A DNA stretch of 64,000 nucleotides from JAZKAR01 sp040389065 (GCA_040389065.1 JAZKAR010000019.1:102860-166859), one strand, 5' to 3'. Counted from the stretch's first letter, positions 42,336 through 52,058 are shown. Program-made: numbers and translations. Notes: generated from the letters alone by a model not told the origin.

Positions 42336-42367
42336 AAAGAAAAAAGCCAGCTCTCAATGAGCCGGCT
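42336..42367 (-). terminator. Rho-independent terminator of maeB
   Basis: On the minus strand AGCCGGCTC-(5)-GAGCTGGCT forms a 9-bp GC-rich stem with one G-T pair, followed by TTTTTCTTT. It lies about 80 bp after the maeB stop and abuts the darP start. Confidence 0.88.
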
Positions 42368-42446
42368 AAAAAAAGTTTTTGCTATTAGCTATTAAAGCTA
42401 TTAATTAAAAGCACAATCAACCTAGAGGCATAATTCGCCTGGTTGA

Positions 42447-44732
42447 TTAGCCCTTATTAGCTTTAAGCGTAGAAGCTGCCACACTTGCAAGAGCAGTCAT
42501 ATTAAGAATACGACGAACCGTTGAAATAGGTGTCAAAATATACGCAGGCTTAGCAGTACCCAATAATACAGGCCCAATGGTTACATTTTCGCCAGAAGCA
42601 ATGCGTAACAAATTATAGGTAATATTAGCGGTATCAAGATTAGGCATAATTAATAAATTAGCTTCTCCAGTTAAGGTAGATTCACCAATAACGCGCTGGC
42701 GAATATCTGCTGATAACGCTGCATCGCCTTGCATTTCACCGTCAATTTCAATATGCGGCGCACGCTTGCGGATAATTTCTAGCGCTTCACGCATTTTAAC
42801 CGCAGAAGCATCTTGCGAACTACCAAAGCTGGAATTTGATAATAACGCTGCTTTAGGTTTAATACCAAAATGGGGTAACTCTTCTGCTGCCATAATCGCG
42901 ATATCCGCTAACTCTTCAGCAGTAGGGTTTTGGTGAACATATGTATCTGTAATCGCTATTGTACGATTAGGCAGAATCAGAATATTCATTGCAGCCAAAT
43001 TTTTCACACCTTGACGCAAACCAATCGCATTTTGAATATAGGGGAAATGATGGTGAAATAATGAGTCTGTACCGCAAATCAATGCATCTGCATCGCCTTG
43101 GCGCACCATCATTGCAGCAATCAATGTACGCTTGCGGCGTAAATCACGCTCAACCACAGGCGCTGTCATGCCTTTACGACACATTAACTTATAATATTCA
43201 TCGGCATAATCACGATGCTGCTCATAGCTCTCAGGATTCAGCACTTCGTAATCAACGCCTTGCTTCATTCTCAGACCCATACTTTCAATCTGATTCAGAA
43301 TAAGCTGAGGATTACCCACTAAAATAGGCTTCGCTACACCATCTTCAACTGCTAAACGTGCTGCACGCAATACACGCTCTTCTTCACCTTCAGCAAACAC
43401 AATGCGCTGCGGTTCTTTTTTAGCTGCACTAAATACAGGGCGCATCGTTAAGCTTGAGGTATACACATGCTGGCTTAATTGAGCACGATACGCATCCATA
43501 TCAGTAATGGGGCGCGTAGCCACACCTGAATCCATCGCAGCCTGAGCAATTGCAGGTGCCACACGCAAGATCAAACGGGGATCAAACGGTCTTGGAATTA
43601 AGTAATGTGGGCCAAAGCTGAGCTTTTCATTGCCATATGCATTTGCCACAACATCAGATTGCTCTTCCATCGCTAAGGCAGCAATAGCACGCACGCACGC
43701 TAGCTTCATTTCCTCATTAATGGTAGAAGCGCCTACATCTAATGCACCTCTAAAAATAAAGGGAAAGCAAAGTACATTATTCACCTGATTAGGATAATCA
43801 GAACGGCCTGTTGCTACAATGGCATCATCTCTTACTGAATGCACATCTTCAGGCAAAATTTCAGGGGTAGGATTCGCCATGGCTAAAATTAAAGGACGCG
43901 CTGCCATTTTGACAACCATCTCTTTTTTCAGCACACCTGCAGCAGATAGACCCATGAAAATATCTGCACCTTCAATGATGTCACCAAGGGTACGGGCATC
44001 GGTTGTTTGAGCGTAACGCGCTTTGTTATCGTCCATATCGATGGCACGACCGTGATACACCACGCCTTTGCTATCTGAAACCCAGATATTTTTCATCGAT
44101 AGACCAAGGCTAACCAATTGGTCTAAACAGGCTAATGCTGCGGCACCCGCCCCTGAACAGACCAGCTTCACCTCTTTGATGTCTTTACCAACAACACGCA
44201 AACCATTTAATACCGCTGCTGCTGCAACAATTGCTGTACCGTGTTGATCATCATGGAAAACAGGAATTTTCATGCGCTTACGAAGTTCGCGCTCAATATA
44301 AAAACACTCAGGAGCTTTGATATCTTCTAAATTAATACCACCAAAGGTGGGTTCAAGCGAAGCAATAATATCAATTAATTTATCTGGATCAGATTCATTG
44401 ATTTCAATATCAAAAACATCGATCCCTGCAAATTTTTTAAATAAAACCCCTTTACCTTCCATCACAGGTTTTGAGGCTAAAGGACCAATATTGCCGAGAC
44501 CTAAAACAGCTGTACCATTAGTAATAACAGCTACTAAATTGCCGCGCGCCGTCATATTATAAGATTCTTGTGGGTCACGCACGATTTCATCACAGGCAGC
44601 CGCAACGCCAGGAGAATAGGCTAAGGCCAAATCCCGTTGGCTTACCATTTGCTTAGTTGGCATTAAGGCTATTTTGCCGGGACGGGGGTAGCGGTGATAA
44701 TCAAGCGCCGCTTTACGAAAATTCTCATCCAT
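42447..44732 (-). CDS. maeB: NADP-dependent malic enzyme with phosphotransacetylase-like domain
   Basis: A 761-residue MaeB. The N-terminal half (to about residue 430) is malic enzyme, decarboxylating malate to pyruvate: LALAYSPGVAAACDEI, GLGNIGPLASKPVMEGKG, the metal/catalytic FHDDQHGTAIV, and the nucleotide-binding LVCSGAGAAALACLDQL. The C-terminal half resembles phosphate acetyltransferase (FAEGEEERVLRAARLAVEDG, LLSNSSFGSSQDASAVKMREA, GPVLLGTAKPAYIL) and in known MaeBs serves allosteric control by acetyl-CoA. Full length. It lies between pmbA and darP, all minus strand, with its own terminator. Confidence 0.97.
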   Translation of the reverse strand: MDENFRKAALDYHRYPRPGKIALMPTKQMVSQRDLALAYSPGVAAACDEIVRDPQESYNMTARGNLVAVITNGTAVLGLGNIGPLASKPVMEGKGVLFKKFAGIDVFDIEINESDPDKLIDIIASLEPTFGGINLEDIKAPECFYIERELRKRMKIPVFHDDQHGTAIVAAAAVLNGLRVVGKDIKEVKLVCSGAGAAALACLDQLVSLGLSMKNIWVSDSKGVVYHGRAIDMDDNKARYAQTTDARTLGDIIEGADIFMGLSAAGVLKKEMVVKMAARPLILAMANPTPEILPEDVHSVRDDAIVATGRSDYPNQVNNVLCFPFIFRGALDVGASTINEEMKLACVRAIAALAMEEQSDVVANAYGNEKLSFGPHYLIPRPFDPRLILRVAPAIAQAAMDSGVATRPITDMDAYRAQLSQHVYTSSLTMRPVFSAAKKEPQRIVFAEGEEERVLRAARLAVEDGVAKPILVGNPQLILNQIESMGLRMKQGVDYEVLNPESYEQHRDYADEYYKLMCRKGMTAPVVERDLRRKRTLIAAMMVRQGDADALICGTDSLFHHHFPYIQNAIGLRQGVKNLAAMNILILPNRTIAITDTYVHQNPTAEELADIAIMAAEELPHFGIKPKAALLSNSSFGSSQDASAVKMREALEIIRKRAPHIEIDGEMQGDAALSADIRQRVIGESTLTGEANLLIMPNLDTANITYNLLRIASGENVTIGPVLLGTAKPAYILTPISTVRRILNMTALASVAASTLKANKG

Positions 44733-44886
44733 GAAAAGACATCCCTGTTGTAAGGAGGAGGAAGTTGTGCATTGTAGGGAAAAACCCCTCCCATGAAAAG
44801 CTTTCCCACACTTTTTTTACAAAAAAAAGTAAGCGGGTCATTCGTTGGGCTTGTTTATCCTATATAAATCAAGCCAACTCACTACG

Positions 44887-44921
44887 CAAAAAACAAGGGA
44901 ACACATGTGCTGTGTTCCCTT
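44887..44921 (-). terminator. Rho-independent terminator of pmbA
   Basis: On the minus strand AAGGGAACACA-(5)-TGTGTTCCCTT is a perfect 11-bp stem followed by GTTTTTT. It lies about 20 bp beyond the pmbA stop. Confidence 0.92.
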
Positions 44922-44940
44922 AAGTTAAGTTCAAGTTACA

Positions 44941-46281
44941 TTAATCTCCGGCAATCATCATAGACCCCAACAAAATGGAGCCTGTTAGGCGGCTACTGAG
45001 CGTGTAAACGTCATCGCCGATTCCTAGAATCTGCCGGTACATTTCTTTAAGATTCCCCGCGATGGCAAATTCTTCTACCGGGTACTGAATAATGCCATCT
45101 TCTACCCAAAAACCAAATGCCCCGCGTGAATAATCACCCGTTACACCATTCACCCCATGCCCCATTAACTCAGTAATCAAGAGTCCTCGATCCATTTGCT
45201 TTAATAAATCGTTATAATGATGGGTCGTTTGAAGTGACAAATTATGGGCGCCACCCGCATTACCTGTGGTTTTCATCCCTAATTTTCTAGCGCTATAAGA
45301 GCCTAAAAAATATCCCTTTAAGACGCCATTTTCAACTACATTTCGCGCATGGGTTTTGACGCCCTCATTATCAAAAGGAGCACTTGCCCACCCCTCTGCT
45401 AAGAAAGGATCTTCTTTAAGATTAAAGCACGGTGCAGCAATCACTTGCCCTAATTGATCTTGTAAAAAAGAGGTTTTTCGATATAAAGATGATCCGCTAG
45501 CAGCGCCAACCAAATGCCCAATTAAACTGCCTGCTATAGGAGACTCAAAAATCACAGGAAGCGTCTGTGTACTTAGTTTACGCGCCCCTAATCTTCGAAC
45601 GGTTCGTTGTGCTGCCTTCCAACCTACCGACTCAGGTGTATCTAATTTGTCAGGATTACGCGCCGCGGTGTACCAATAATCACGCTGCATCCCTTGCTCA
45701 TCTTCAGCGATAACTGAACAGCTCATGCTGTAATCACTTGTCGGGTAGCCACCCATAAATCCCGCTGAATTGGCATACATAAACTGGCTTTGGTGTCGAG
45801 AAATACTCGCTCCCTCAGAATTCGTGATGCGTCGGTCTGTACTTAAAGCACGCGCCTCACAGACTTTTGCCATTTCAATCATTGTTTGGGGCGGCACTTC
45901 CCAAGGGAAAAATAATTCAGGAACGGGCCATACTTTTGCTAAATCTTGCTCTTCTGGCAATCCTGAAGCTGGATCTTCACTCGTATAACGCGCAATAGCT
46001 ATCGCTTTTTCTACTAACATATCTATTGCAGTTGAAGAATAATCGGTGCTGCTAACGTTGCCTTTGCGTTTGCCAACGTACACCGTTAAAGACAAATCGC
46101 TATCTTGGTTAAACTCTAAGGTTTCAACTTCGCCCTGGCGTACCGAAATAGACTCACCTTGGCTTTTTGAAACTTCGACTTCTGCAGCAGTTGCTCCTAA
46201 TCGTTTTGCGCGCTCTAAGACGTCCTGCACCAGAGACTCCATAGATGATGCTTCAAGCTTTCTACCACTATTCTCTGACAT
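44941..46281 (-). CDS. pmbA: metalloprotease subunit PmbA (TldE)
   Basis: PmbA/TldE, 446 residues, partner of TldD in the heterodimeric protease that trims unfolded peptides, including RiPP precursors such as microcin B17, and processes CcdA. It is recognised by QGESISVRQGEVETLEFNQDSDLSLTVYVGKRKG near the N-terminus, the central YWYTAARNPDKLD and the C-terminal NAGGAHNL, MGHGVNGVTGDYSRGAFGFWVEDG and EFAIAGNLKEMYRQI. tldD is not in the window. A run of eight G lies between the Shine-Dalgarno-like GAGG and the ATG. Confidence 0.96.
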   Translation of the reverse strand: MSENSGRKLEASSMESLVQDVLERAKRLGATAAEVEVSKSQGESISVRQGEVETLEFNQDSDLSLTVYVGKRKGNVSSTDYSSTAIDMLVEKAIAIARYTSEDPASGLPEEQDLAKVWPVPELFFPWEVPPQTMIEMAKVCEARALSTDRRITNSEGASISRHQSQFMYANSAGFMGGYPTSDYSMSCSVIAEDEQGMQRDYWYTAARNPDKLDTPESVGWKAAQRTVRRLGARKLSTQTLPVIFESPIAGSLIGHLVGAASGSSLYRKTSFLQDQLGQVIAAPCFNLKEDPFLAEGWASAPFDNEGVKTHARNVVENGVLKGYFLGSYSARKLGMKTTGNAGGAHNLSLQTTHHYNDLLKQMDRGLLITELMGHGVNGVTGDYSRGAFGFWVEDGIIQYPVEEFAIAGNLKEMYRQILGIGDDVYTLSSRLTGSILLGSMMIAGD

Positions 46282-46449
46282 ACCCCCCCCTCACTTAGAA
46301 TCTGTGCCTTGTGTCTTTTTGTCTGCTAACACTATCTATTGCGTATGAATACAAGATCATAGCATCGCTTTACAATAGTCATTAGACACACAGCACAGGC
46401 TCTGATGATTTAATCACGCATAAAGCTCTATCTACATCAATTGAAGCGC

Positions 46450-47769
46450 TTAATAACGATAATGCTCTGGTTTATAAGGTCCATCTAAAGGAACATTAAT
46501 ATAGTTTGATTGTTCCTGTGTAAGTTGCGTTAATTTAGCACCGAGTTGCTTAAGGTGTAAACGTGCAACCTTTTCATCTAAATGCTTAGGTAAAATATAA
46601 ACACCCACTGGGTACTTACCAGCATTTTGCCATAACTCAAGCTGCGCCATCACTTGGTTGGTAAAAGAGCTAGACATTACAAAGCTCGGATGCCCTGTTG
46701 CACATCCTAAATTTACCAAACGCCCTTCAGCTAAAATAATAATGCGATTACCATTAGGCAAAATAACATGATCAACTTGAGGCTTAATATTTTCCCACGT
46801 ATATTGACGCAGCGAAGCAATATCTATTTCAGAATCAAAATGCCCAATATTGCAGACAATGGCTTGGTTTTTCATCTTCAGCATATGTTCATGACGAATA
46901 ACGCTCATGTTGCCCGTTGCAGTCACGAAGATATCTGCTCTATTGCATACCTCATCCATTGTCACGACAGGAAAGCCTTCCATCATGGCTTGCAGTGCAC
47001 AAATAGGATCAATTTCGGTTATAAAAACTTGGGCTGATAACGCACGCAACGCCTGAGCGCAACCTTTACCTACATCACCAAAGCCGCATACAACCGCTAC
47101 TTTTCCTGCAATCATGACATCTGTCGCGCGCTTGATACCATCTACCAATGATTCCCGACATCCATACAAATTATCAAACTTTGATTTTGTTACGGAATCA
47201 TTCACGTTAAAAGCAGGAACTTTTAATGTTCCTGCTTTTAACATTTCGTATAAACGATGTACGCCAGTGGTAGTTTCTTCAGAAATACCAATGATATTCG
47301 CTAACAAATGGGGATATTTCTCATGAATAACTTGGGTTAAATCACCCCCATCATCCAAAATCATATTAGGTTTCCATTGCACCCCATTTTCGGGCTCAAT
47401 GGTTTGCCGAATACACCACCAGTATTCTTCTTCTGTTTCACCTTTCCAGGCAAATACAGGAATACCTGCCTGAGCCATTGCTGCCGCTGCATGATCTTGA
47501 GTCGAAAAAATATTGCACGATGACCAACGCACTTCAGCGCCTAAATAGAGCAATGTTTCAATCAGCACTGCTGTTTGAACGGTCATGTGCAAAGACCCTA
47601 TTATTTTAGCTCCGGCCAATGGTTTTTTAGCCCCAAACTCTTCACGTAATGCCATTAAGCCAGGCATTTCTGTTTCGGCTATAGCAATTTCTTTACGTCC
47701 CCAGGCAGCTAAAGAAAGATCAGCGACTCGAAAATCATTAACTGCGGCTACTTCGGCTAATGCGCCCAT
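46450..47769 (-). CDS. ahcY: adenosylhomocysteinase
   Basis: S-adenosyl-L-homocysteine hydrolase, which splits SAH to adenosine and homocysteine and so relieves product inhibition of methyltransferases. Signatures are SLHMTVQTAVLIETLL, SCNIFSTQDHAAAAM, the lysine-containing NVNDSVTKSKFDN, and the NAD-binding VVCGFGDVGKGCAQAL. The C-terminal PDGPYKPEHYRY-type ending (LDGPYKPEHYRY) completes the NAD site. 439 residues, usual for the short bacterial form. I looked for an SAH riboswitch, common upstream of ahcY in betaproteobacteria, and saw none. Confidence 0.97.
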   Translation of the reverse strand: MGALAEVAAVNDFRVADLSLAAWGRKEIAIAETEMPGLMALREEFGAKKPLAGAKIIGSLHMTVQTAVLIETLLYLGAEVRWSSCNIFSTQDHAAAAMAQAGIPVFAWKGETEEEYWWCIRQTIEPENGVQWKPNMILDDGGDLTQVIHEKYPHLLANIIGISEETTTGVHRLYEMLKAGTLKVPAFNVNDSVTKSKFDNLYGCRESLVDGIKRATDVMIAGKVAVVCGFGDVGKGCAQALRALSAQVFITEIDPICALQAMMEGFPVVTMDEVCNRADIFVTATGNMSVIRHEHMLKMKNQAIVCNIGHFDSEIDIASLRQYTWENIKPQVDHVILPNGNRIIILAEGRLVNLGCATGHPSFVMSSSFTNQVMAQLELWQNAGKYPVGVYILPKHLDEKVARLHLKQLGAKLTQLTQEQSNYINVPLDGPYKPEHYRY

Positions 47770-47899
47770 TGAGCTATTCCTTTTTTCAATACACTATTAA
47801 ATTTTTAAGTTACACCAGGCATCAATATGTTTTAGATTTCTTCGCCTACAAGAAACAAGACAATAAAATCAATTTTTTGACACATATTCATAGAATAAA

Positions 47900-48982
47900 T
47901 TACGCGTCACAACACGATTCAATAACGCGCTTGAGTAACGTTGAATCTTTCCATGTTACCACCTCTGCCTGACCCAAGGCTTTTAATAAAATGAGGCGTA
48001 AATCACCATTCTCAACTTTTTTATCATTTTGCATCAGTTCTATATAACGATCCGCACCGAGTTGAGGCCCCTTTAAGGGTAAATGCGCTAGTTGCATAAA
48101 ATGCCTCACCTGCTCTACATCACCTTGAGTCAACCAACCGGCCTGATGTGATAACTCGGCAGCCATCAGAGTTCCTGCCCCTACTGCCTCACCATGCAGC
48201 CACGCACCATATCCCATTCCAGTTTCAATTGCATGGCCAAATGTATGCCCTAAATTAAGAAGTGCACGTACCCCTAGCTCTGACTCATCTTCTGCCACAA
48301 TATCTGCTTTGTATTGGCAGCTTCGGTAAATTGCTTCGCTTAATGCCTCATTATCCTGCGCCCAAATAGCCTTCATCGACTTATCTAGCCATTCTAAAAA
48401 AGCACGATCTCGAATTAGTCCATATTTAATGACTTCAGCTAGCCCAGCACTAAATTCACGCTCAGGCAATGTTTGTAGCGTACTGGTATCAATGACAACT
48501 GCTTTGGGCTGATAAAAACACCCAACCATATTTTTTCCTAATGGATGATTGACTGCTGTTTTACCACCCACTGAAGAATCTACTTGGGAAAGCAATGTAG
48601 TAGGCACTTGAATAAAAGGAATACCTCTTAAATAAATAGCAGCAGCAAATCCTACGATATCGCCAATAACCCCACCCCCTAATGCAAATAGGGTCGTTTT
48701 ACGTTCTGCTTTTATTTCCAGCAACCGTGTTAGCAAAACATTTAACGTATCCATCGTTTTATAGGCTTCGCCATCAGGCAAAATAACTGTATCAACCTGC
48801 ATGCCTTGTTGCTCTAAGCATTCTTTAAAGGATTGAAGATACAGTGGCGCTACGGTGGTATTGGTTACCACAATGACATGTTTATGCGATAACCAGGCAC
48901 GATAATCGGTCTGTGTGAGGAGCCCCTGACCTATTTGAATGGGATAACTGCGCTCGCCTAGCGAGACTTGCAAGGTTTTCAT
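47900..48982 (-). CDS. aroB: 3-dehydroquinate synthase
   Basis: AroB, 360 residues, converts DAHP to 3-dehydroquinate in the shikimate pathway with NAD and a divalent metal. The NAD-binding LFALGGGVIGDIVGFAAAIYLRG, QVPTTLLSQVDSSVGGKTAVN and the metal ligands in AEVIKYGLIRD and LLNLGHTFGHAIE are all present, with LHGEAVGAG. aroK, its common upstream partner, is absent; instead tolA lies upstream. A 54-bp tandem duplication sits 30 bp in front of the start codon, within the leader. Confidence 0.97.
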   Translation of the reverse strand: MKTLQVSLGERSYPIQIGQGLLTQTDYRAWLSHKHVIVVTNTTVAPLYLQSFKECLEQQGMQVDTVILPDGEAYKTMDTLNVLLTRLLEIKAERKTTLFALGGGVIGDIVGFAAAIYLRGIPFIQVPTTLLSQVDSSVGGKTAVNHPLGKNMVGCFYQPKAVVIDTSTLQTLPEREFSAGLAEVIKYGLIRDRAFLEWLDKSMKAIWAQDNEALSEAIYRSCQYKADIVAEDESELGVRALLNLGHTFGHAIETGMGYGAWLHGEAVGAGTLMAAELSHQAGWLTQGDVEQVRHFMQLAHLPLKGPQLGADRYIELMQNDKKVENGDLRLILLKALGQAEVVTWKDSTLLKRVIESCCDA

Positions 48983-49012
48983 AGAGGTTTATACGCTTTT
49001 TATTAAAGAAAT

Positions 49013-49120
49013 TTACAAAAAACCGTTCTGGCGAAATGATAGAGCCATCGTTAAAAGGATGCACACTTACAAAAAACCGTTCTGGCGAAATGATAGAGCC
49101 ATCGTTAAAAGGATGCACAC
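49013..49120. repeat. perfect 54-bp tandem duplication upstream of aroB
   Basis: Positions 49013-49066 and 49067-49120 are identical 54-mers. Because 54 is a multiple of three, one minus-strand frame stays open through both and would encode an 18-residue repeat containing HPFNDGSIISPERFFV. That frame runs on out of frame into aroB for a total of about 78 codons. It could be a coding remnant, a small leader ORF or simple slippage duplication. Confidence 0.9.
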
Positions 49121-49167
49121 GGCTGAACGCCCTAACACCCTCATGCCAAACATTTTTACGAGTACTC

Positions 49168-50250
49168 TTACTTGTGAAGAGCGTAACTAAAATTTAACAT
49201 ATTATCCGCTAGAGCATTTGGATTATCAGGCTTAGGAAAAGGTGATGATGCACGAATTGCGTGCTCAACCGCCTTATCAAAATCTGCATTACCACTACTT
49301 TTTTTAAGTGATATGCGTCTGATATCGCCATTAGGAAATAATGTAACCTCAAATAAGGCGGCAGAAGTAACATCTTGATCATCTGACCATTCTAAATTAC
49401 CTTGTACTTTTGAGCGAATTTTTGAGCAATACCCACCTAACTGAGAACAATCCACACCTCTTTTTTTACCATTGCCAGCAGCACTGCCTGAGCTTGAAGC
49501 ACCATGACTCCCAGCAGCAGAGGTTGAGCGCGCAGGTGCAGACGCATTCATCTGGTTTTCAATCCAATCAGCTTTGTCATCTGACTCTGTATCTGCCACC
49601 TTCTGCGAAGATTTTTTTGTAGCTTTTTGTGAAGGAAGAGGAAGATGCTTAGGCGAAACATCTGGCTTAACTTGAGCTTCTTTAATAGGCATCTTAGGCA
49701 TAGTTTTAGGAAGCTGCTTATGAGGAACCTTACGATATTTAGGTTTTTCTGGCTCCACTGGCTCAAAAACCTCTTTTATCTTTTTAAGAAACGTTTTTTT
49801 TGGTTCTTGTTTTTCAGTATGATGTATAAAAGGCTTAGGCTCTTTAACCTCTTTTAGCTTTTCGAGTTTTTCTACCCGATGCTTACGAATACGCTTACGC
49901 TCTATTTGAATATCTGCTTCTTCGTCAGGCACATTATTTTCAGTTGGCGTATGCACTACTTTGGGTGTTCTAATAAGAGGCTTAGGCAGGGCTTTTACAG
50001 GTTGCTCTTCATCAATAATATGCTTGATCGGTTTTGGCGTTTTTGGAATAGAGGGTGCATTTCTTTTGGTAACAGCCATGCTTTCTTCCGCGTGACGCGC
50101 TTGCGCTACCTCCTGCCCTGACCATAAAGCAACCTGCACAGGTTCAGGCTCTGGTTTATGCTGCCATGACATAACAAGAATGACAATAAAGACACCATGA
50201 ACAAGCAATGAATATTGAAGTGCTTTAGAAAAAGGTATCTGATGAATCAT
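49168..50250 (-). CDS. tolA: TolA, Tol-Pal system periplasmic bridge
   Basis: A 360-residue TolA-like protein. A single N-terminal transmembrane helix (QYSLLVHGVFIVILVMSW) anchors it. A long Lys/Pro/Glu-rich stalk follows (about 45-220), then a Ser/Gly/Ala linker and a C-terminal TonB/TolA domain (VTSAALFEVTLFPNGDIRRISLKKSSGNADFDKAVEHAIR, PFPKP). Two cysteines in DCSQLGGYCSKI may form a disulfide as in other TolA domain III proteins. It lies downstream of tolQ and tolR. tolB and pal do not follow. Confidence 0.92.
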   Translation of the reverse strand: MIHQIPFSKALQYSLLVHGVFIVILVMSWQHKPEPEPVQVALWSGQEVAQARHAEESMAVTKRNAPSIPKTPKPIKHIIDEEQPVKALPKPLIRTPKVVHTPTENNVPDEEADIQIERKRIRKHRVEKLEKLKEVKEPKPFIHHTEKQEPKKTFLKKIKEVFEPVEPEKPKYRKVPHKQLPKTMPKMPIKEAQVKPDVSPKHLPLPSQKATKKSSQKVADTESDDKADWIENQMNASAPARSTSAAGSHGASSSGSAAGNGKKRGVDCSQLGGYCSKIRSKVQGNLEWSDDQDVTSAALFEVTLFPNGDIRRISLKKSSGNADFDKAVEHAIRASSPFPKPDNPNALADNMLNFSYALHK

Positions 50251-50351
50251 ACGTTCATACTCTCATACTATTTTTAACCCTTGATTAAGCGTAAATAACC
50301 TTACCGAAAATCATTCATTGAAATTACATCACCCTAAAACTAAACTAACTA

Positions 50352-50783
50352 CTAGCGGCGTGAATCAATCTGAAGCAGCAAACCCACCTGCGGAATATTC
50401 TGCTTCTTTAATTGATCGAGTAAATGCACGACTTCGCCATATTGAACACTTTTATCAGCTGCCAATACAACAGGCGCTGCATTTTCACCCTTTAAGGGCA
50501 ATTCACCTAAACGTTCTATTAGGCTATCAACTGAATCAAATTGCTCTTCATTACTTATACCTGGGCCTCTTAATGACCAAGTTTCGTTGGCTTTAAGACG
50601 TACTTCTATAGGGCGTTTTGCTACACTGCTTGCTTGCCCTACTTTAGGTAATTCAATTTGCCCTATTTGCAGCATAGGCGCAGTTACCATAAAAATAATT
50701 AACAGCACCAGCACAACATCAATAAACGGCACTACATTAATCTGGCTCATCGCGGAAGGCCGATGACGCGCTCGCATCACCAT
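50352..50783 (-). CDS. tolR: TolR, Tol-Pal system proton channel subunit
   Basis: A 143-residue ExbD/TolR protein. One transmembrane helix carries the channel aspartate (INVVPFIDVVLVLLIIFMVTAP). The periplasmic domain has LPKVGQASS, IEVRLKANETWSL and VVLAADKSVQYGEVVHLLDQLKKQNIPQVGLL. It works with TolQ to energise TolA. It lies 39 bp after tolQ and about 100 bp before tolA. Confidence 0.95.
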   Translation of the reverse strand: MVMRARHRPSAMSQINVVPFIDVVLVLLIIFMVTAPMLQIGQIELPKVGQASSVAKRPIEVRLKANETWSLRGPGISNEEQFDSVDSLIERLGELPLKGENAAPVVLAADKSVQYGEVVHLLDQLKKQNIPQVGLLLQIDSRR

Positions 50784-50822
50784 TGTATTTTCCTTTTAAT
50801 TTTTTAAATTTCTTAAACTATT

Positions 50823-51488
50823 TCAACTCTGCCGTAATAAAATATTACTTAACTCATCACCAAAGGCATCGCTTTGATTCGCAATTTTCTCTATCTGGCG
50901 ATTAAAACGATTGTAGGCAATAACAGCGGGTATCGCTGCAAATAAACCAATCGCTGTAGCTACCAAAGCTTCTGCAATACCAGGCGCCACTTGAGATAAA
51001 GTAGCCTGCCCTGCCATTGCCAAACCGCTAAACGCCGTCATAATTCCCCACACTGTACCTAATAAGCCGATATAAGGGCTAATTGAACCGACTGTGGCAA
51101 TAAAGCTTAAGCTGCTTTCGAGGCTATCTAAATCGCGTTGAATACTGGCGCGCATTGCTCGCTCTATGCTTCCCAGCATTTGGCTTGCATCTTTAATAGA
51201 ATGTTGTTTATATTTTATAAACTCTTTAAAGGCTGCTTCAAAAGTGCGCTCTAACACGCATTCGCCCCGTTGCTGGTTCGCTGTTAAACGTTGATATAAC
51301 ACCATAAGATCGCCGCCATTCCAAAAATGCGCTTCAAACAGCTTATTGGAACTTAACTCAGACGAAAGCGCCATACTTTTTCTAAAAATAAGCGCCCACG
51401 ATGTGACTGACAGTACAACAAGTGAACACATCACCAACTTTACAAGCCATGAAGCTTGTAAAAAGAGACTTAAAAAAGAAAGCTCCAT
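50823..51488 (-). CDS. tolQ: TolQ, Tol-Pal system proton channel subunit
   Basis: A TolQ/ExbB/MotA-family protein of about 221 residues with three transmembrane helices: LVKLVMCSLVVLSVTSWALIF near the N-terminus, then SLSFIATVGSISPYIGLLGTVWGIMTAF and PGIAEALVATAIGLFAAIPAVIAYN. The ATG at 51488 (MELSFLSLFLQAS) has AAAGGA six bases upstream and is preferred to the ATG at 51518. It belongs to the ruvB-ybgC-tolQ-tolR-tolA run. Confidence 0.95.
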   Translation of the reverse strand: MELSFLSLFLQASWLVKLVMCSLVVLSVTSWALIFRKSMALSSELSSNKLFEAHFWNGGDLMVLYQRLTANQQRGECVLERTFEAAFKEFIKYKQHSIKDASQMLGSIERAMRASIQRDLDSLESSLSFIATVGSISPYIGLLGTVWGIMTAFSGLAMAGQATLSQVAPGIAEALVATAIGLFAAIPAVIAYNRFNRQIEKIANQSDAFGDELSNILLRQS

Positions 51489-51650
51489 CCTAAATCCTTT
51501 AATAAACTGTGTAATCAACTGATTTTATTTTAAAACTTCTCAACATATCGTAAAAAATCTTTAACGTTTTGCTAACGTACTGCTTAATGTTAAGGGAGGG
51601 TGAATCAAGGCATACAAACAGCATGAAGAATCAATGATGGCAGCCATCAA

Positions 51651-52049
51651 CTAGATTACTTCTCTCATTAAACGCTCGCGAAGCTCTTTAGGAAAACGCT
51701 TAACTTTAAATGTTTCTGAATCAACTAGCGCTAAAGTAACATATCCTTCAACCAAAACCTGCTCTTCTCGCTCTACGCTCTGATACATTCGTACCCGGCC
51801 TGCTCCAACCTCTGTTAAGCGGCATCGTAGGCTGATCTGCTCTTCTAAGCGTGCCGGGCTTCGATAGCTGATATCAATGTGATGCACTACCAGCATACAG
51901 GCCTGCTGATTTAATGATGCGAGACTTAAGCCCAAATGATGAAGCCATTCGGTACGAGCGCGCTCCATCCATTTTAAATAATTAGCGTAATACACAACGC
52001 CTACAGCATCGGTATCTTCATAATACACACGGGTTTTATAGGTAATCAT
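51651..52049 (-). CDS. ybgC: acyl-CoA thioesterase YbgC
   Basis: A 132-residue hot-dog-fold thioesterase of the YbgC/4-hydroxybenzoyl-CoA thioesterase family. The catalytic motif RVYYEDTDAVGVVYYANYLKWMERARTEWL is intact, with the active-site Asp. YbgC is classically the first gene of the tol-pal operon, and here too it precedes tolQ, 10 bp after ruvB. A role in phospholipid or envelope metabolism is inferred from the family. Confidence 0.96.
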   Translation of the reverse strand: MITYKTRVYYEDTDAVGVVYYANYLKWMERARTEWLHHLGLSLASLNQQACMLVVHHIDISYRSPARLEEQISLRCRLTEVGAGRVRMYQSVEREEQVLVEGYVTLALVDSETFKVKRFPKELRERLMREVI

Positions 52050-52058
52050 ACGCCTTAC

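Noticed and set aside
47770..47899. Possible SAH riboswitch upstream of ahcY
   Set aside because: The gap is AT-rich and shows none of the GC-rich conserved SAH-riboswitch core.
48882..49118. 78-codon frame across the tandem repeat as a real protein gene
   Set aside because: About half of it overlaps aroB out of frame, and no domain is recognisable beyond a faint EAL-like string, so I report it only as a repeat.
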